38,293 bases of DNA from Candidatus Rokubacteria bacterium RIFCSPLOWO2_02_FULL_73_56 (GTDB lineage Bacteria > Methylomirabilota > Methylomirabilia > Rokubacteriales > CSP1-6): the NCBI GenBank assembly GCA_001788495.1, contig MGCF01000138.1, positions 1 to 38,293 on the forward strand, given 5' to 3'. The position numbers were made by a program, and so were the translations under genes. Below, in pieces: positions 15,650 to 24,347 of this stretch. The notes beneath the pieces were generated by a model, which saw nothing but the letters and a program-made list of their open reading frames with translations, was not told the origin of the DNA and searched no databases. Within the stretch, counting starts at the first letter, position 1; each line of letters opens with the position of its first letter.

Positions 15650-18346
15650 ATGACCGGCGACGAGCTCCGCGAGGCGTTCCTGCGCTACTTCGAGCGGCGC
15701 GGCCACACGCGTGTGCGCTCCTCGCCGCTCGTGCCGGGCGACGACCCGACGCTGCTCTTCACGAACGCGGGCATGGTGCAGTTCAAGTCGGTGTTCCTCG
15801 GCGAGGAGCGGCGCGACTACGCGCGCGCGACCACCTGCCAGAAGTGCGTGCGCGCGGGCGGCAAGCACAACGACCTCGAGAACGTCGGGCGGACCGCGCG
15901 CCACCACACGTTCTTCGAGATGCTCGGCAACTTCTCGTTCGGCGACTATTTCAAGGCCGACGCGATCGCCTTCGCCTGGGAGTTCCTCACGCGCGACCTC
16001 GGCCTCGACCCCGGGCGGCTCACGGCGACCGTGTTCACCGACGACGACGAGGCGTTCGGCCTCTGGAAGACGGTCGCCGGGCTCGGCGCCGACCGGGTCC
16101 TGCGCCTCGGCGCGGAGGACAACTTCTGGGCGATGGGCGACACCGGGCCCTGCGGGCCGTGCTCCGAGGTCCACTTCCACCAGGGCGACCACATCGCCTG
16201 CGCGGAGGTCGCCGCCGGGCGGCCGTGCCTCGGCCCCGCGTGCGAGTGCGACCGCTGGCTCGAGGTGTGGAACCTCGTGTTCATGCAGTTCAACCGCGAC
16301 GCGGGCGGGACGCTCACCCCGCTGCCGCGCCCCTCGATCGACACCGGCATGGGGCTCGAGCGCGTGACGGCGGTCGTGCAGGGCAAGCAGTCGAACTTCG
16401 ACACGGACCTGCTCGCGCCGCTGCTCGACCGGATCGCGGCGCTCGCGCGCACGCCCTACCGGGCGCGCGAGGAGGACGACGTGTCCATGCGCGTCGTCGC
16501 CGACCACGCGCGCGCGGCGACGTTCCTCATCGCCGACGGCGTCGTGCCCTCGAACGAGTGGCGCGGCTACGTGCTCCGCCGGATCATGCGCCGGGCCATG
16601 CGCCACGGGCGCCGGCTCGGCCTCACGGAGCCGTTCTTCTGGCGGACGGTGGACTGGGTCACGGAGCTGATGCGGGGCGCGTACCCCGAGCTGGCGCCCG
16701 AGCGGCAGCGCGTCCAGGACGCGGTGCGCGCGGAGGAGGAGCGCTTCGCCGAGACGCTCGACGTCGGGACGCAGAAGATCGCCGACTGGCTCGCCGCGCA
16801 CGCGGGCGCCGGCGAGCGCGTCGTGGACGGCCGCTTCCTGTTCACGCTGTACGACACGTACGGCTTCCCGATGGACCTGGCCGAGGAGGTCTTCCAGGAC
16901 GCGGGCTGGCGCGTCACGGACGCCACGCGCGCGGCCGCGGAGGCCGAGATGGAGGCCCAGCGCGAGCGCGCCCGGGCGGGCGCGGCATTCGGCGCGGGCG
17001 ACGACGCCGAGGCCGCGGCCGTCTACACGCGCCTCTCGGCGGAGCTCCCGGCGGTCGAGTTCGTCGGGTACGAGAGCCTGACGGCGCCGGCGCGCATCCT
17101 CGCCATCGTGGACGCCGCGGGGGGCGGCGCGCGGCGCCTGCGCGAGGTCGGCGCGGGCGCCGAGGTCGAGCTGATCCTCGACCGCACGCCGGCGTACGCC
17201 GAGTCCGGCGGCCAGGTCGGCGACACCGGCACGCTCGCGGGGCGCGCGGGGCGCGGGCAGCTCCTCGACACGTACTACCGCGGCGCGAAGCTCATCGTCC
17301 ACCGCGTCCGCGTGGCGCAGGGCGGCTTCCACGAGGGGGAGGAGGTCGCGGTGAGCGTCGAGAGCCCGCGCCGGCAGGGGCTCCGGCAGCACCACACGGG
17401 CACGCACCTGCTGCACGCCGCGCTCCGCCGGGTGCTCGGCACGCACGTGACGCAGGCCGGCTCGCTCGTGGCGCCCGACCACCTGCGGTTCGACTTCTCC
17501 CACGGCAACGCGGTGCGCGACCGGGAGGTCGAGGCGGTCGAGTCGCTGGTCAACGAGCAGGTCCAGGCCGACACGGCGGTCGTGCGCATGGAGATGGATC
17601 TCGACGAGGCGCTCCGGATGGGCGCGATGGCGCTGTTCGGCGAGAAGTACGGCGACCGGGTGCGCGTCATCCGGATCGGCGACTTCTCGGTCGAGCTCTG
17701 CGGCGGCACCCACCTCGACCGGACGGGCGAGATCGGCCTGCTCAAGGTGAGCGCGGAGGGCGCGGTCGCCTCCGGCGTGCGGCGCATCGAGGCCGTCGCC
17801 GGCACCGCGGCGCTCGAGAGCGTCGCCCGCAAGGAGGCCGCGCTCCGCGAGGCGGCGGAGCTCCTCAAGATCGGCCCGCTCGAGGTCCCCAGGCGGCTCC
17901 AGCGGCTGCTCGAGGAGCAGCGCGCGCTCGAGAAGCGGCTCGGCGAGCTCGAGGCGGGCCAGGCCCGCGCGCGCGCCGAGAGCCTGGTGGCGCTGGCGCG
18001 CCGGATCCACGGGGTGGCCGTCCTGGCGGCGCGGGTGGACGGCCTCGATCCCGACGGGCTCCGCGCGGTCGCCGACACGCTGCGCGAGCGCCTCGGCTCG
18101 GGCGTCGTGTGCGTGGGGGGCGTGGCGGACGGCAAGGTGAGCCTGGTCGCCGCGGTGACGAAGGACCTCACCCGGCGCTTCCACGCGGGCAAGCTCGTCC
18201 AGGAGGTCGCCCGGGCCGTCGGCGGCGGCGGCGGCGGCCGGCCCGACCTCGCCCAGGCCGGCGGCAAGGACCCCGAGCGGCTGGACGCGGCGCTCGAGCT
18301 CGTCTACACGCTCGTCACGCGGGCGGGCGGCCAGGCGTCGGCGTGA
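15650..18346 (+). CDS. alaS: Alanine--tRNA ligase
   Basis: An 898-residue class II synthetase charging tRNA(Ala). The N-terminal catalytic core has LFTNAGMVQFK and ARHHTFFEMLGNFSFGDYF (motif 2 region), with GMGLER at motif 3. The editing domain has HHTGTHLLH near residue 582 and ELCGGTHLDRTGEIG near 680, with the zinc-binding His/Cys residues intact. The C-terminal C-Ala domain includes a glycine-rich loop (GGGGGGRPDLAQAGG). The length is normal. Position after recX follows the widespread recA-recX-alaS order. The stop overlaps the histidine kinase start (GTGA). Confidence 0.97.
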   Translation: MTGDELREAFLRYFERRGHTRVRSSPLVPGDDPTLLFTNAGMVQFKSVFLGEERRDYARATTCQKCVRAGGKHNDLENVGRTARHHTFFEMLGNFSFGDYFKADAIAFAWEFLTRDLGLDPGRLTATVFTDDDEAFGLWKTVAGLGADRVLRLGAEDNFWAMGDTGPCGPCSEVHFHQGDHIACAEVAAGRPCLGPACECDRWLEVWNLVFMQFNRDAGGTLTPLPRPSIDTGMGLERVTAVVQGKQSNFDTDLLAPLLDRIAALARTPYRAREEDDVSMRVVADHARAATFLIADGVVPSNEWRGYVLRRIMRRAMRHGRRLGLTEPFFWRTVDWVTELMRGAYPELAPERQRVQDAVRAEEERFAETLDVGTQKIADWLAAHAGAGERVVDGRFLFTLYDTYGFPMDLAEEVFQDAGWRVTDATRAAAEAEMEAQRERARAGAAFGAGDDAEAAAVYTRLSAELPAVEFVGYESLTAPARILAIVDAAGGGARRLREVGAGAEVELILDRTPAYAESGGQVGDTGTLAGRAGRGQLLDTYYRGAKLIVHRVRVAQGGFHEGEEVAVSVESPRRQGLRQHHTGTHLLHAALRRVLGTHVTQAGSLVAPDHLRFDFSHGNAVRDREVEAVESLVNEQVQADTAVVRMEMDLDEALRMGAMALFGEKYGDRVRVIRIGDFSVELCGGTHLDRTGEIGLLKVSAEGAVASGVRRIEAVAGTAALESVARKEAALREAAELLKIGPLEVPRRLQRLLEEQRALEKRLGELEAGQARARAESLVALARRIHGVAVLAARVDGLDPDGLRAVADTLRERLGSGVVCVGGVADGKVSLVAAVTKDLTRRFHAGKLVQEVARAVGGGGGGRPDLAQAGGKDPERLDAALELVYTLVTRAGGQASA

Positions 18347-19650
18347 AGCGGCGCGCGGCTCGCTCCCCGGCGCCCGCTGAGCCGGCGCGCCCGGCGCCGG
18401 GCCGCCCGAGCGTCGAGTCGCACCTCGGCATCCTGCACCGGGTCGCGGAGATCGTCAACCGCACGCTCGACGTCGACGACGTCCTGCGCACCGCGGTCGA
18501 GGCGCTGACGCAGGTCACCGGCCACGAGATCGCGAGCCTCCACCTCCTGTCCCAGGACGGCGCCACGCTCCAGCTCCGCGGCGACCGGGGCATGTCCGCC
18601 CGCCTGCGCGAGGTCAACCAGGTGCTGCCCGTGGGGCAGGGGCTGATCGGCCGCGTCGCCGCCACCGGCGAGACGCTCCAGCTCGAGAAGACGTACGAGG
18701 ATCCGCACCTGTTCCCGCCGGCGAAGGCGACGGTCCAGGAGGAGCAGATCCGCGGCTTCATCTGCGTGCCGATCCACTGCCGCGGGCGGATCCTCGGCAC
18801 GCTCTCGCTCGGCCGGAAGACCCTGGACCGCTTCGACGCGCACGAGGTGGCCCTCGTCGAGGCGGCGGCCGACCAGATCGGGATCGCGCTCGACAACGCG
18901 CGCCTGTACTCGGAGACGCGCCGGCAGCTCGACGAGCTCCGGCGCGCCCAGGAGCAGCTCATCCGTGCCGAGAAGCTCTCCGCCGTCGGCGAGCTGGCCT
19001 CGGGCGTCGCCCACGAGATCAACAACCCGCTGACGACGATCCTGGGCCAGACCCACCTGCTGCTCGGGCACCCGGAGGTGACGCCGCACGTGCGCGAGCG
19101 GCTCGGCATCGTGGCCGACGAGGCCACGCGCGCGGCCCGCATCGTCCAGAACCTGCTGATGTTCGCGCGCCACTACACGCCCGAGCGGCGCCCGTGCTCG
19201 CTCGCCGACCAGGCGCGGCGGGTCCTCGAGCTCAAGGGTTACCAGCTCCAGCAGGACGGGATCCGCGTCGTGACGGACTTCGCCCGCTGCCCGGCCGTCC
19301 TGGCCGACGACAACCAGCTCCAGCAGGTCTTGCTGAACCTCGTCCAGAACGCCCACCAGGCGATGGCCGGCCAGGAGCGCGAGCGCGTGCTGAGCGTGCG
19401 CGTCTGGTCGGCCGACGGCTCGGGGCACGTCGAGGTCCGCGACACGGGCCCGGGGATCCCCGCGGACGTCCTGCCGAAGGTCTTCGACCCGTTCTTCACG
19501 ACCAAGCCGCCCGGCGAGGGCAGCGGCCTCGGGCTCTCGGTCTCCTACGGCCTCATCACCGAGCTCGGCGGCCGGCTCCGGGCGGGCAACCACCCGGAGG
19601 GCGGCGCGGTGTTCGTCATCGAGCTGCCGCTGGCGGAGGGCGCCGCCTGA
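18343..19650 (+). CDS. GAF-domain sensor histidine kinase
   Basis: A 435-residue soluble kinase. Layout: a basic/Pro-rich N-terminus (1-25), a GAF sensor domain (about 35-185), a short coiled-coil linker, a HisKA domain with the phospho-acceptor His224 in [11 protein letters not shown], and a HATPase domain with N box [10 protein letters not shown]1 DTGPGIP, F box FDPFFTTK and G2 GSGLGLS. No membrane segment is seen, so it senses a cytoplasmic signal or partner. No response regulator is adjacent, making it an orphan. The start is the GTG at 18343 overlapping the alaS stop; cotranscription with alaS is likely. The stop overlaps the next gene as CTGA. Confidence 0.9.
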   Translation: MKRRAARSPAPAEPARPAPGRPSVESHLGILHRVAEIVNRTLDVDDVLRTAVEALTQVTGHEIASLHLLSQDGATLQLRGDRGMSARLREVNQVLPVGQGLIGRVAATGETLQLEKTYEDPHLFPPAKATVQEEQIRGFICVPIHCRGRILGTLSLGRKTLDRFDAHEVALVEAAADQIGIALDNARLYSETRRQLDELRRAQEQLIRAEKLSAVGELASGVAHEINNPLTTILGQTHLLLGHPEVTPHVRERLGIVADEATRAARIVQNLLMFARHYTPERRPCSLADQARRVLELKGYQLQQDGIRVVTDFARCPAVLADDNQLQQVLLNLVQNAHQAMAGQERERVLSVRVWSADGSGHVEVRDTGPGIPADVLPKVFDPFFTTKPPGEGSGLGLSVSYGLITELGGRLRAGNHPEGGAVFVIELPLAEGAA

Positions 19651-20681
19651 CGCGGGCCGGGGCGCTCCTGCTGCTGGCCCTCGCGGCGGGCGGCTGCGTG
19701 GGCGTGGGCGGCCCCGTGCCGGGCGCGCCGGCCCACCACCGCGCGCGCGGCTTCGCCAACACGGGCGCCGCGGCCGCGCCGGCCGGCGCCTGGGTCCGGC
19801 TCAGGTTCTTCGTCGGGCGCATGCTCGCGACGACCTTCGCGCCGCGCAGGGCGGACCTGCCACGCGTGGCGAGCGACCTCGCGGCCCTGCGCGGCAACCC
19901 CGGCGCCGACACGGTGACGTGGGTCGGGCACTCGACGCTCCTGATCCAGCTCGACGGCGTCAACGTGCTGACCGATCCCCACTGGAGCGAGCGGGCGAGC
20001 CCCGTCTCGTTCGGCGGGCCCGGGCGGGTGATGCCACCCGGGCTCGCGTTCGAGGACCTCCCGCCGATCCACGTCGTGCTGATCTCGCACGACCACTACG
20101 ACCACCTCGACGTCGGCACGGTGCGGCGGCTCGCCGCCGCCCACCGTCCGCGCTTCCTGGTGCCGCTCGGGCTCCGGGCCTGGTTCGCCGAGCTCGGCAT
20201 CACGGAGGTCGAGGAGCTCGACTGGTGGCAGCACCGCGAGGTCCGCGGGCTCCGGGTCACGGCGGTGCCGGCCCAGCACTTCTCCGGGCGCACGCCCTGG
20301 GACCGCAACCGGCGCCTCTGGGCGGGCTGGACCGTCGCCGGGCGCGCCAAGCGCCTCTACTTCGCGGGGGACACGGCCTACTGGGACGGCCTGCGCGAGA
20401 TCGGCGAGCGGCTCGGGCCCTTCGACCTCGCCGCGATCCCGATCGGCGCCTATCTGCCCGAGGTGATCATGAAGCCCGCCCACACCTCGCCCGAGGAGGC
20501 GCTGCGAGCCCTCGGCGACGTCCGCGGGCAGCGCCTGGTGCCGATCCACTGGGGCACGTTCGATCTCGCCGAGGAGCCGATCGCCGAGCCGCCGCGGCGG
20601 CTCGCCGCCGAGGGCGCGCGACTCGGGCTCGGCGCCGACCGCGTCTGGCTCCTCAAGCACGGCGAGACGCGGCGCTGGTGA
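19647..20681 (+). CDS. Metallo-beta-lactamase-fold lipoprotein (NAPE-PLD/UlaG-like)
   Basis: About 344 residues. The MBL fold is clear: TWVGHSTLLIQLDGVNVLTDP, then the metal motif HDHYDHLD, later HFSGRTPWDRN, FAGDTAYWDG and PIHWGTFDL. This arrangement is that of NAPE-phospholipase-D/UlaG-type hydrolases; the substrate is unknown. The frame begins with a lipoprotein signal, [17 protein letters not shown], with the lipobox cysteine at residue 17. Its first codon is CTG, overlapping the kinase stop as CTGA, with GGAGGG 6 nt upstream. The next GTG codons come only after the lipobox. I therefore infer a CTG start. The lipid anchor would place the enzyme in the envelope. Confidence 0.85.
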   Translation: MTRAGALLLLALAAGGCVGVGGPVPGAPAHHRARGFANTGAAAAPAGAWVRLRFFVGRMLATTFAPRRADLPRVASDLAALRGNPGADTVTWVGHSTLLIQLDGVNVLTDPHWSERASPVSFGGPGRVMPPGLAFEDLPPIHVVLISHDHYDHLDVGTVRRLAAAHRPRFLVPLGLRAWFAELGITEVEELDWWQHREVRGLRVTAVPAQHFSGRTPWDRNRRLWAGWTVAGRAKRLYFAGDTAYWDGLREIGERLGPFDLAAIPIGAYLPEVIMKPAHTSPEEALRALGDVRGQRLVPIHWGTFDLAEEPIAEPPRRLAAEGARLGLGADRVWLLKHGETRRW

Positions 20682-20691
20682 CGTGACCGGG

Positions 20692-20724
20692 AGCCGGCGC
20701 CAGCGCTGAACCGACGCGCCGGCT
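20692..20724 (+). terminator. 9-bp inverted repeat after the MBL lipoprotein gene
   Basis: AGCCGGCGC and GCGCCGGCT are separated by 15 nt, starting 11 nt after the stop codon. There is no T-run. It may end the long plus-strand operon, or mark one edge of the disrupted sequence that follows. Confidence 0.4.
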
Positions 20725-20725
20725 G

Positions 20726-21454
20726 ATGCAGGGCGTCGCGCGTGGAGCAAGCCGCTCGCCAGGCGGCGGATCGCGCCAAGCCGCGAAGTTCACATTCCGG
20801 ATCGTCCTACGGTCGCCACTCACAGGTGCTCCAACGTACAGTTCCTGGAAACCGCTCGCATCACCCCGCGCCGTCGGCAACCTCGTGCGCATCACCCGCG
20901 AGACCGGGCTCAGCCAGACGACGACGATCACCGCGACCTCGGCCGCGAGCGGGACCCAGGGGACGACGGTCCCGCTCACGGTCACGGGCGCGAACCTGGC
21001 GGGCGCGAGCGTCGTGTGCACGACGCCCGGCGTCACCGTCCAGCAGGTCCGGACGGACCTGGACCAGCTCACGCTCGCGCTGGTGCTCGGCGCGAGCGCC
21101 CCGCTCGGGCCCGTGGCGTGCGAGGTGCGGGGGCTCGACGTGGTGGCGCTGGCCCCTACGGTGGTGGAGCCGCCGCCGGTGTTCATCGCGGGCGGCGCGG
21201 TCAGCGTGGCCCTGGCCCCGCTCCCCGAGAACGTCGACGGCGCGGTGACGGGCGCCGTGAGCGTGGCGGTCGGCAGCAGCGGACTCACCTTCGAGGCGGC
21301 GCCGGGCGTGGCCGTGACGCTGGTCCCGGTGATCACGGCGCTCGCGCCGGCGAGCGGGGCGGCCGGGACGCTCTCGCTCCTCGTCACGCTGACGGGGGCG
21401 GGCTTCACGGGTGCCACGGCGGTGGACGTCTTCCTTGCTGTGCGCGCCAGTTAA
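20726..21454 (+). pseudogene. Remnant of an IPT/TIG-type repeat protein
   Basis: The readable part (about 20880-21430) encodes strand-rich, Thr/Val/Ala-rich sequence with an IPT/TIG-like beginning (TATSAASGTQGTTVPLTVTG) and a second similar start (ITALAPASGAAGTLSLLVTL), as in large extracellular repeat proteins. There is no signal peptide, no anchor and no complete domain set. At both ends the composition shifts to lower GC (about 20790-20860 and 21430 onward), where the protein sequence stops resembling the middle. I read this as an internal fragment of a large surface protein bounded by recombination junctions. A short expressed secreted protein cannot be excluded, but the start is not supported by any ribosome-binding site. 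Confidence 0.5.
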
Positions 21455-21513
21455 TGATCGGGCTAGTGAGGTGAAAATCAGGTAGCACCTGTCCCCCGCT
21501 GCTCCGACAGCAG
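21437..21513. repeat. Low-GC junction with two small hairpins
   Basis: A lower-GC segment between the IPT remnant and rlmI (convergent genes). CAGGT-AGC-ACCTG (21479-21491) and CTGCT-CCGAC-AGCAG (about 21499-21513) can fold. The boundary with the coding-like sequence is abrupt. It may be the end of a repetitive element or a bidirectional terminator without a T-run. Confidence 0.35.
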
Positions 21514-21562
21514 GAAACCGACGGGGAAGACAGCTTCGGCGGCGACTCCTCCGCCGGTCGCG

Positions 21563-22738
21563 TCAGACGGCCTCGAGGTGCAGGCCCTTCAGGTAACGCG
21601 TCTCGGGCACGGTGAGCAGGACGGGATGGTCGCTCGCCTGGCCGAGCGGGGCGAGCAGGCGCAGGCGCACGCCGGCGTCGGCAGCCGCCTCGCGGCAGAC
21701 CTCCTCGAAGAGCGCCTCGGAGACGTGGTAGGAGCAGGAGAAGGTCAGGAGATGCCCGCCCGGCGCGAGCAGCCGCATCGCCCGGAGGTTGATCTCCTTG
21801 TAGCCCCGGAGCGCGGCCTCGAGGGCGCTCCGGCTCCGAGCGAAGGGCGGCGGGTCGAGCACGCAGAGGCCGAAGCGGGCGCCGGCGCGCTCCAGGCGCC
21901 TGAGCTCGTCGAAGACGTTGGCCGCGACGACCTCCGCCCGGGCGGCGACGCCGTTGAGCGCCAGGTTCGCGCGCGCGGCCGCGAGCGCCTCGGGGGAGGA
22001 CTCGAGCAGCACGGCGCGGCGGGCGCCGCCCGCGAGCGCATGACAGGCGAAGCCGCCCGCGTAGCAGAAGGCGTCGAGCACGTCGCGGCCGGCCGCCAGG
22101 CCGCCGGCGCGCGCGCGGTTCTCGCGCTGGTCCAGGTAGAGCCCCGTCTTGTGCCCGGCGCCGAGCGTCACCCGGAACCGGACGCCGTCCTCCTCGACCT
22201 CGACGCTCGCGGGCCCGGCGCCGCGGGCCCAGCCGTGGGCGGGCTCGAAGCCCTCGAGCCGCGCCGGCGCCGCCTCGTCGTGCGCGAAGGCGGGGAGCCC
22301 GTCCGTCAGCGCCGCGAGCCCGTCGAGCACGAGCGGCCGGCAGCGCGCCATGCCGAGGGTCAGGCACTGGACGACGAGCGCCGGCCCGTAGCGGTCCACG
22401 ACGAGGCCGGGCAGGCCGTCGGCCTCGCTCCAGACGAGGCGGCCGAGCGGCGGCAGGCCCGCAGGGCCGCGGGCCCTGAGTGCCAGCGCCTCGCCCAGCC
22501 GGCGGCGGAAGAACGCCTCGTCCAGCGGCTCGTCGGCCCAGGTGAGCAGGCGGCAGCAGAGCGCCGGGCGCGGGTTGTAGAAGCCCCGGCCGACGAACCG
22601 CCCGGCGGCGTCCACGACGGCCACCGCCGAGCCCGGCGCCACGTCGGTCACGTCGGCCACGTCGCCCTTGAAGATCCAGGGGTGCGACCGGGCGCGCGCC
22701 TCGCGGCCCCGCTTGAGCCTCAGCACCGCCCGCGTCAT
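21563..22738 (-). CDS. rlmI: Class I SAM-dependent rRNA methyltransferase, RlmI-like
   Basis: A 391-residue enzyme with an N-terminal PUA domain (about 1-80, including SHPWIFKGDV and GRGFYNPRPALCCRLLT), a middle EEHUD-like domain, and a Rossmann methyltransferase domain. The SAM-binding region is DVLDAFCYAGGFACHAL near 215-231, an acidic VLLESSPEAL follows, and the catalytic-type motif is LCVLDPPPFARS. The family methylates C5 of cytosine in 23S rRNA (E. coli C1962). The start ATG at 22738 lies 4 nt after the upstream stop, so it is the third gene of the minus-strand pdaD operon. Confidence 0.9.
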   Translation of the reverse strand: MTRAVLRLKRGREARARSHPWIFKGDVADVTDVAPGSAVAVVDAAGRFVGRGFYNPRPALCCRLLTWADEPLDEAFFRRRLGEALALRARGPAGLPPLGRLVWSEADGLPGLVVDRYGPALVVQCLTLGMARCRPLVLDGLAALTDGLPAFAHDEAAPARLEGFEPAHGWARGAGPASVEVEEDGVRFRVTLGAGHKTGLYLDQRENRARAGGLAAGRDVLDAFCYAGGFACHALAGGARRAVLLESSPEALAAARANLALNGVAARAEVVAANVFDELRRLERAGARFGLCVLDPPPFARSRSALEAALRGYKEINLRAMRLLAPGGHLLTFSCSYHVSEALFEEVCREAAADAGVRLRLLAPLGQASDHPVLLTVPETRYLKGLHLEAV

Positions 22739-22742
22739 GGCG

Positions 22743-23510
22743 CTAGCGCTTGCGCAGGACGACGACCATCAGGAGCGGGTGCTTCGAGCGCTCGAGGACC
22801 TGGTGCGGCTTGAAGCCGAAGAACCACTGGACGAACTCGAAGCCGCCGGCCAGCTCGACCAGCGCCCGCAGCTCCTGGGGGAACACCATGCGCGAGGTGT
22901 GGGTCTGGCGGTAGACCCGGCGCCGCCCGTTCTCGACGGCCTCGAGCAGCATCCGTTCCCGGAACGTCTGCGTCACCGGGTCGACGTCGAGCAGGGCCGA
23001 GAACGAGGCGCGCACGATGAGCCGGCCGCGCCGCCGGGACCACGACCAGCGCCGCGCCGGGTCGATCCAGGAGGAGGCCATGTAGCGGTCGAAGACGTAG
23101 AGGCCGCCCCGGCGGAGCGCGCGCGCCACCGCCCGGAGGTGGGCCACGAGCTCGGCGTTCGTGAGGAGGTGGCCCTGGGAGTCCTGCATGCAGATCGCCG
23201 CGTCCACCGGGCGGGCGAGGCGGAAGTCGGTCATGTCGCCGACGACGAGCTCGCCCCGGCGGCCGTGGGCGGCGAGCCGCGCCCGGAGGTAGGCGACGTT
23301 CTCGGGCGAGAGGTCGAGGCCCGTCATCGCGTAGCCCCGGTCGGCGAGGCGGATCAGGTGCGGACCGGTGCCGCAGGCGATGTCGAGGACCCGGCGGACG
23401 GGGCGGCGGGCGTAGCGCCGGAAGCAGTGGACGAGGAAGTCCACCTCGGCCTTCCGGTTCATGTCGAAGGCGATCTCGTATAGGCGGGGGGCGCTGTACG
23501 GGCTCTTCAC
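22743..23510 (-). CDS. Class I SAM-dependent methyltransferase
   Basis: A 255-residue methyltransferase. VLDIACGTGPHLIRLADRGY near residue 40 is motif I, GLDLSPENV is the acidic loop, and VVGDMTDFRL and AICMQDSQGHLL are motifs II/III. The C-terminal half (RERMLLEAVENG...YRQTHTSRM...PQELRALVELAGGF) is typical of small-molecule methyltransferases related to the glycine/sarcosine and UbiE-like groups. The substrate is unknown. The start is a GTG at 23510, 40 nt after the pyruvoyl arginine decarboxylase stop. Its placement between a polyamine enzyme and an rRNA methyltransferase may hint at polyamine or RNA modification, but that is inference only. Confidence 0.85.
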   Translation of the reverse strand: MKSPYSAPRLYEIAFDMNRKAEVDFLVHCFRRYARRPVRRVLDIACGTGPHLIRLADRGYAMTGLDLSPENVAYLRARLAAHGRRGELVVGDMTDFRLARPVDAAICMQDSQGHLLTNAELVAHLRAVARALRRGGLYVFDRYMASSWIDPARRWSWSRRRGRLIVRASFSALLDVDPVTQTFRERMLLEAVENGRRRVYRQTHTSRMVFPQELRALVELAGGFEFVQWFFGFKPHQVLERSKHPLLMVVVLRKR

Positions 23511-23550
23511 GGACGTCGCGCCAGCGCGCCCGGGACTGCGGGCGCCGCGC

Positions 23551-24030
23551 CTAGACCAGGTCCTGCTCGGCGAGCAGCGTGACGGCGGCCAGGGCGCAGC
23601 CGGACCGCTCGACCGTGTGCTCGACCGCGAAGACCCCGAGCTCCCGGATCGGCTCGCCGCGGACCTGGAACGCCTCCTCGAGCATGGCGCGGATGGCGCG
23701 CTCGGCCTGCTGGCGGGTGGCGATGTCGTGGAACTCCATGATGACGCCCGGCTTGGCCGGGTCGTCCGGCAGGGCGTAGCCGACCGCGGCGGCCACCGTC
23801 TGGCCGGGCACGTCGCTGGTCATCGCCGCGTACGCCGTCGGGATGAGGGCGCCCGGCTTGATCTTCGGCAGCTCGATGATCGAGACGTCGGGAGGGACGA
23901 TGCTGGAGACCTTGATGAGGTTGATGTTGCCGATGCCCGCGGCCAGCAGCGCGTTGTCGAAGGCGTTGAGGGGCGTGCCCCCTTCGGCGTGGCCGACCGT
24001 CGCAGCCGCCATCGAGACCGTCTTCGTCAT
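23551..24030 (-). CDS. pdaD: Pyruvoyl-dependent arginine decarboxylase
   Basis: A 159-residue proenzyme that cleaves itself and then decarboxylates arginine to agmatine, the first step of polyamine synthesis. The self-processing site is the Ser-Ser pair at residues 42-43 in LIKVSSIVPPD; Ser43 would become the pyruvoyl group. Other family features are GIGNINL, IPTAYAAMTSD and a conserved Glu in GVIMEFHD. The length matches the M. jannaschii-type family. The ATG at 24030 has AAGGAGGAG immediately upstream. It is divergent from speH and heads a minus-strand operon with the methyltransferase and rlmI. Confidence 0.92.
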   Translation of the reverse strand: MTKTVSMAAATVGHAEGGTPLNAFDNALLAAGIGNINLIKVSSIVPPDVSIIELPKIKPGALIPTAYAAMTSDVPGQTVAAAVGYALPDDPAKPGVIMEFHDIATRQQAERAIRAMLEEAFQVRGEPIRELGVFAVEHTVERSGCALAAVTLLAEQDLV

Positions 24031-24111
24031 CCGCTCCTCCTTCGTGCCGCCACTCCTGCCTCTCGCCTCCGATCGTCGAGCCCGCGCGCGCGAGCGACAA
24101 AATCTTCCGTC

Positions 24112-24139
24112 ACTCTACCGGGGCGTCGAGCGAATGCAA
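24112..24139 (-). promoter_or_regulatory. Promoter of the arginine decarboxylase operon
   Basis: Minus strand: TTGCAT (24139-24134), a 16-bp spacer, TAGAGT (24117-24112). The T-rich TTTTCTC precedes the -35 and TCG follows it, the same arrangement as in the speH promoter on the other strand. The expected leader is about 75 nt. Confidence 0.6.
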
Positions 24140-24215
24140 GAGAAAAGTGGTCCGCCGGAGGCCGCCGCGGGCGCTCGGCGCCGCCCGGAGACGCCCCGGA
24201 GGGCGCCGGAAAAGC

Positions 24216-24235
24216 CGCCGAGACGGCGTTTTTTT
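24216..24235 (+). terminator. Hairpin plus T-run just upstream of the speH promoter
   Basis: CGCCG-AGA-CGGCG (24216-24228) is followed by seven T residues (24229-24235), the form of an intrinsic terminator read on the plus strand. No plus-strand gene lies directly upstream, so it would insulate speH from stray transcription. The T-run also sits where an A/T-rich upstream element of the speH promoter would be. Confidence 0.45.
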
Positions 24236-24236
24236 C

Positions 24237-24265
24237 TTGCAATCGAAAAAACCGGGCCCTAGAGT
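24237..24265 (+). promoter_or_regulatory. Promoter of speH-speE
   Basis: TTGCAA (24237-24242), a 17-bp spacer, TAGAGT (24260-24265). The start site would be near 24272, leaving a leader of about 108 nt before speH. The -35 and -10 hexamers and flanks nearly match the divergent arginine decarboxylase promoter. Confidence 0.65.
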
Positions 24266-24310
24266 GAATCAGATTTCGGTAGGAGAAGGAAATTTTTTCG
24301 CGGTGAAACA

Positions 24311-24331
24311 GCGATGCGGGGTCCGCGTCGC
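24311..24331 (+). promoter_or_regulatory. Stem-loop in the speH leader
   Basis: GCGATGCGG and CCGCGTCGC form a 9-bp stem (one T-G wobble) around GGT. Its 3' side ends one base before the GGAGAGG (24333-24339) that serves the 11-codon leader ORF, so the fold could affect access to that site. It matches no riboswitch I can recognise. Confidence 0.45.
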
Positions 24332-24347
24332 AGGAGAGGTGCGGTAG

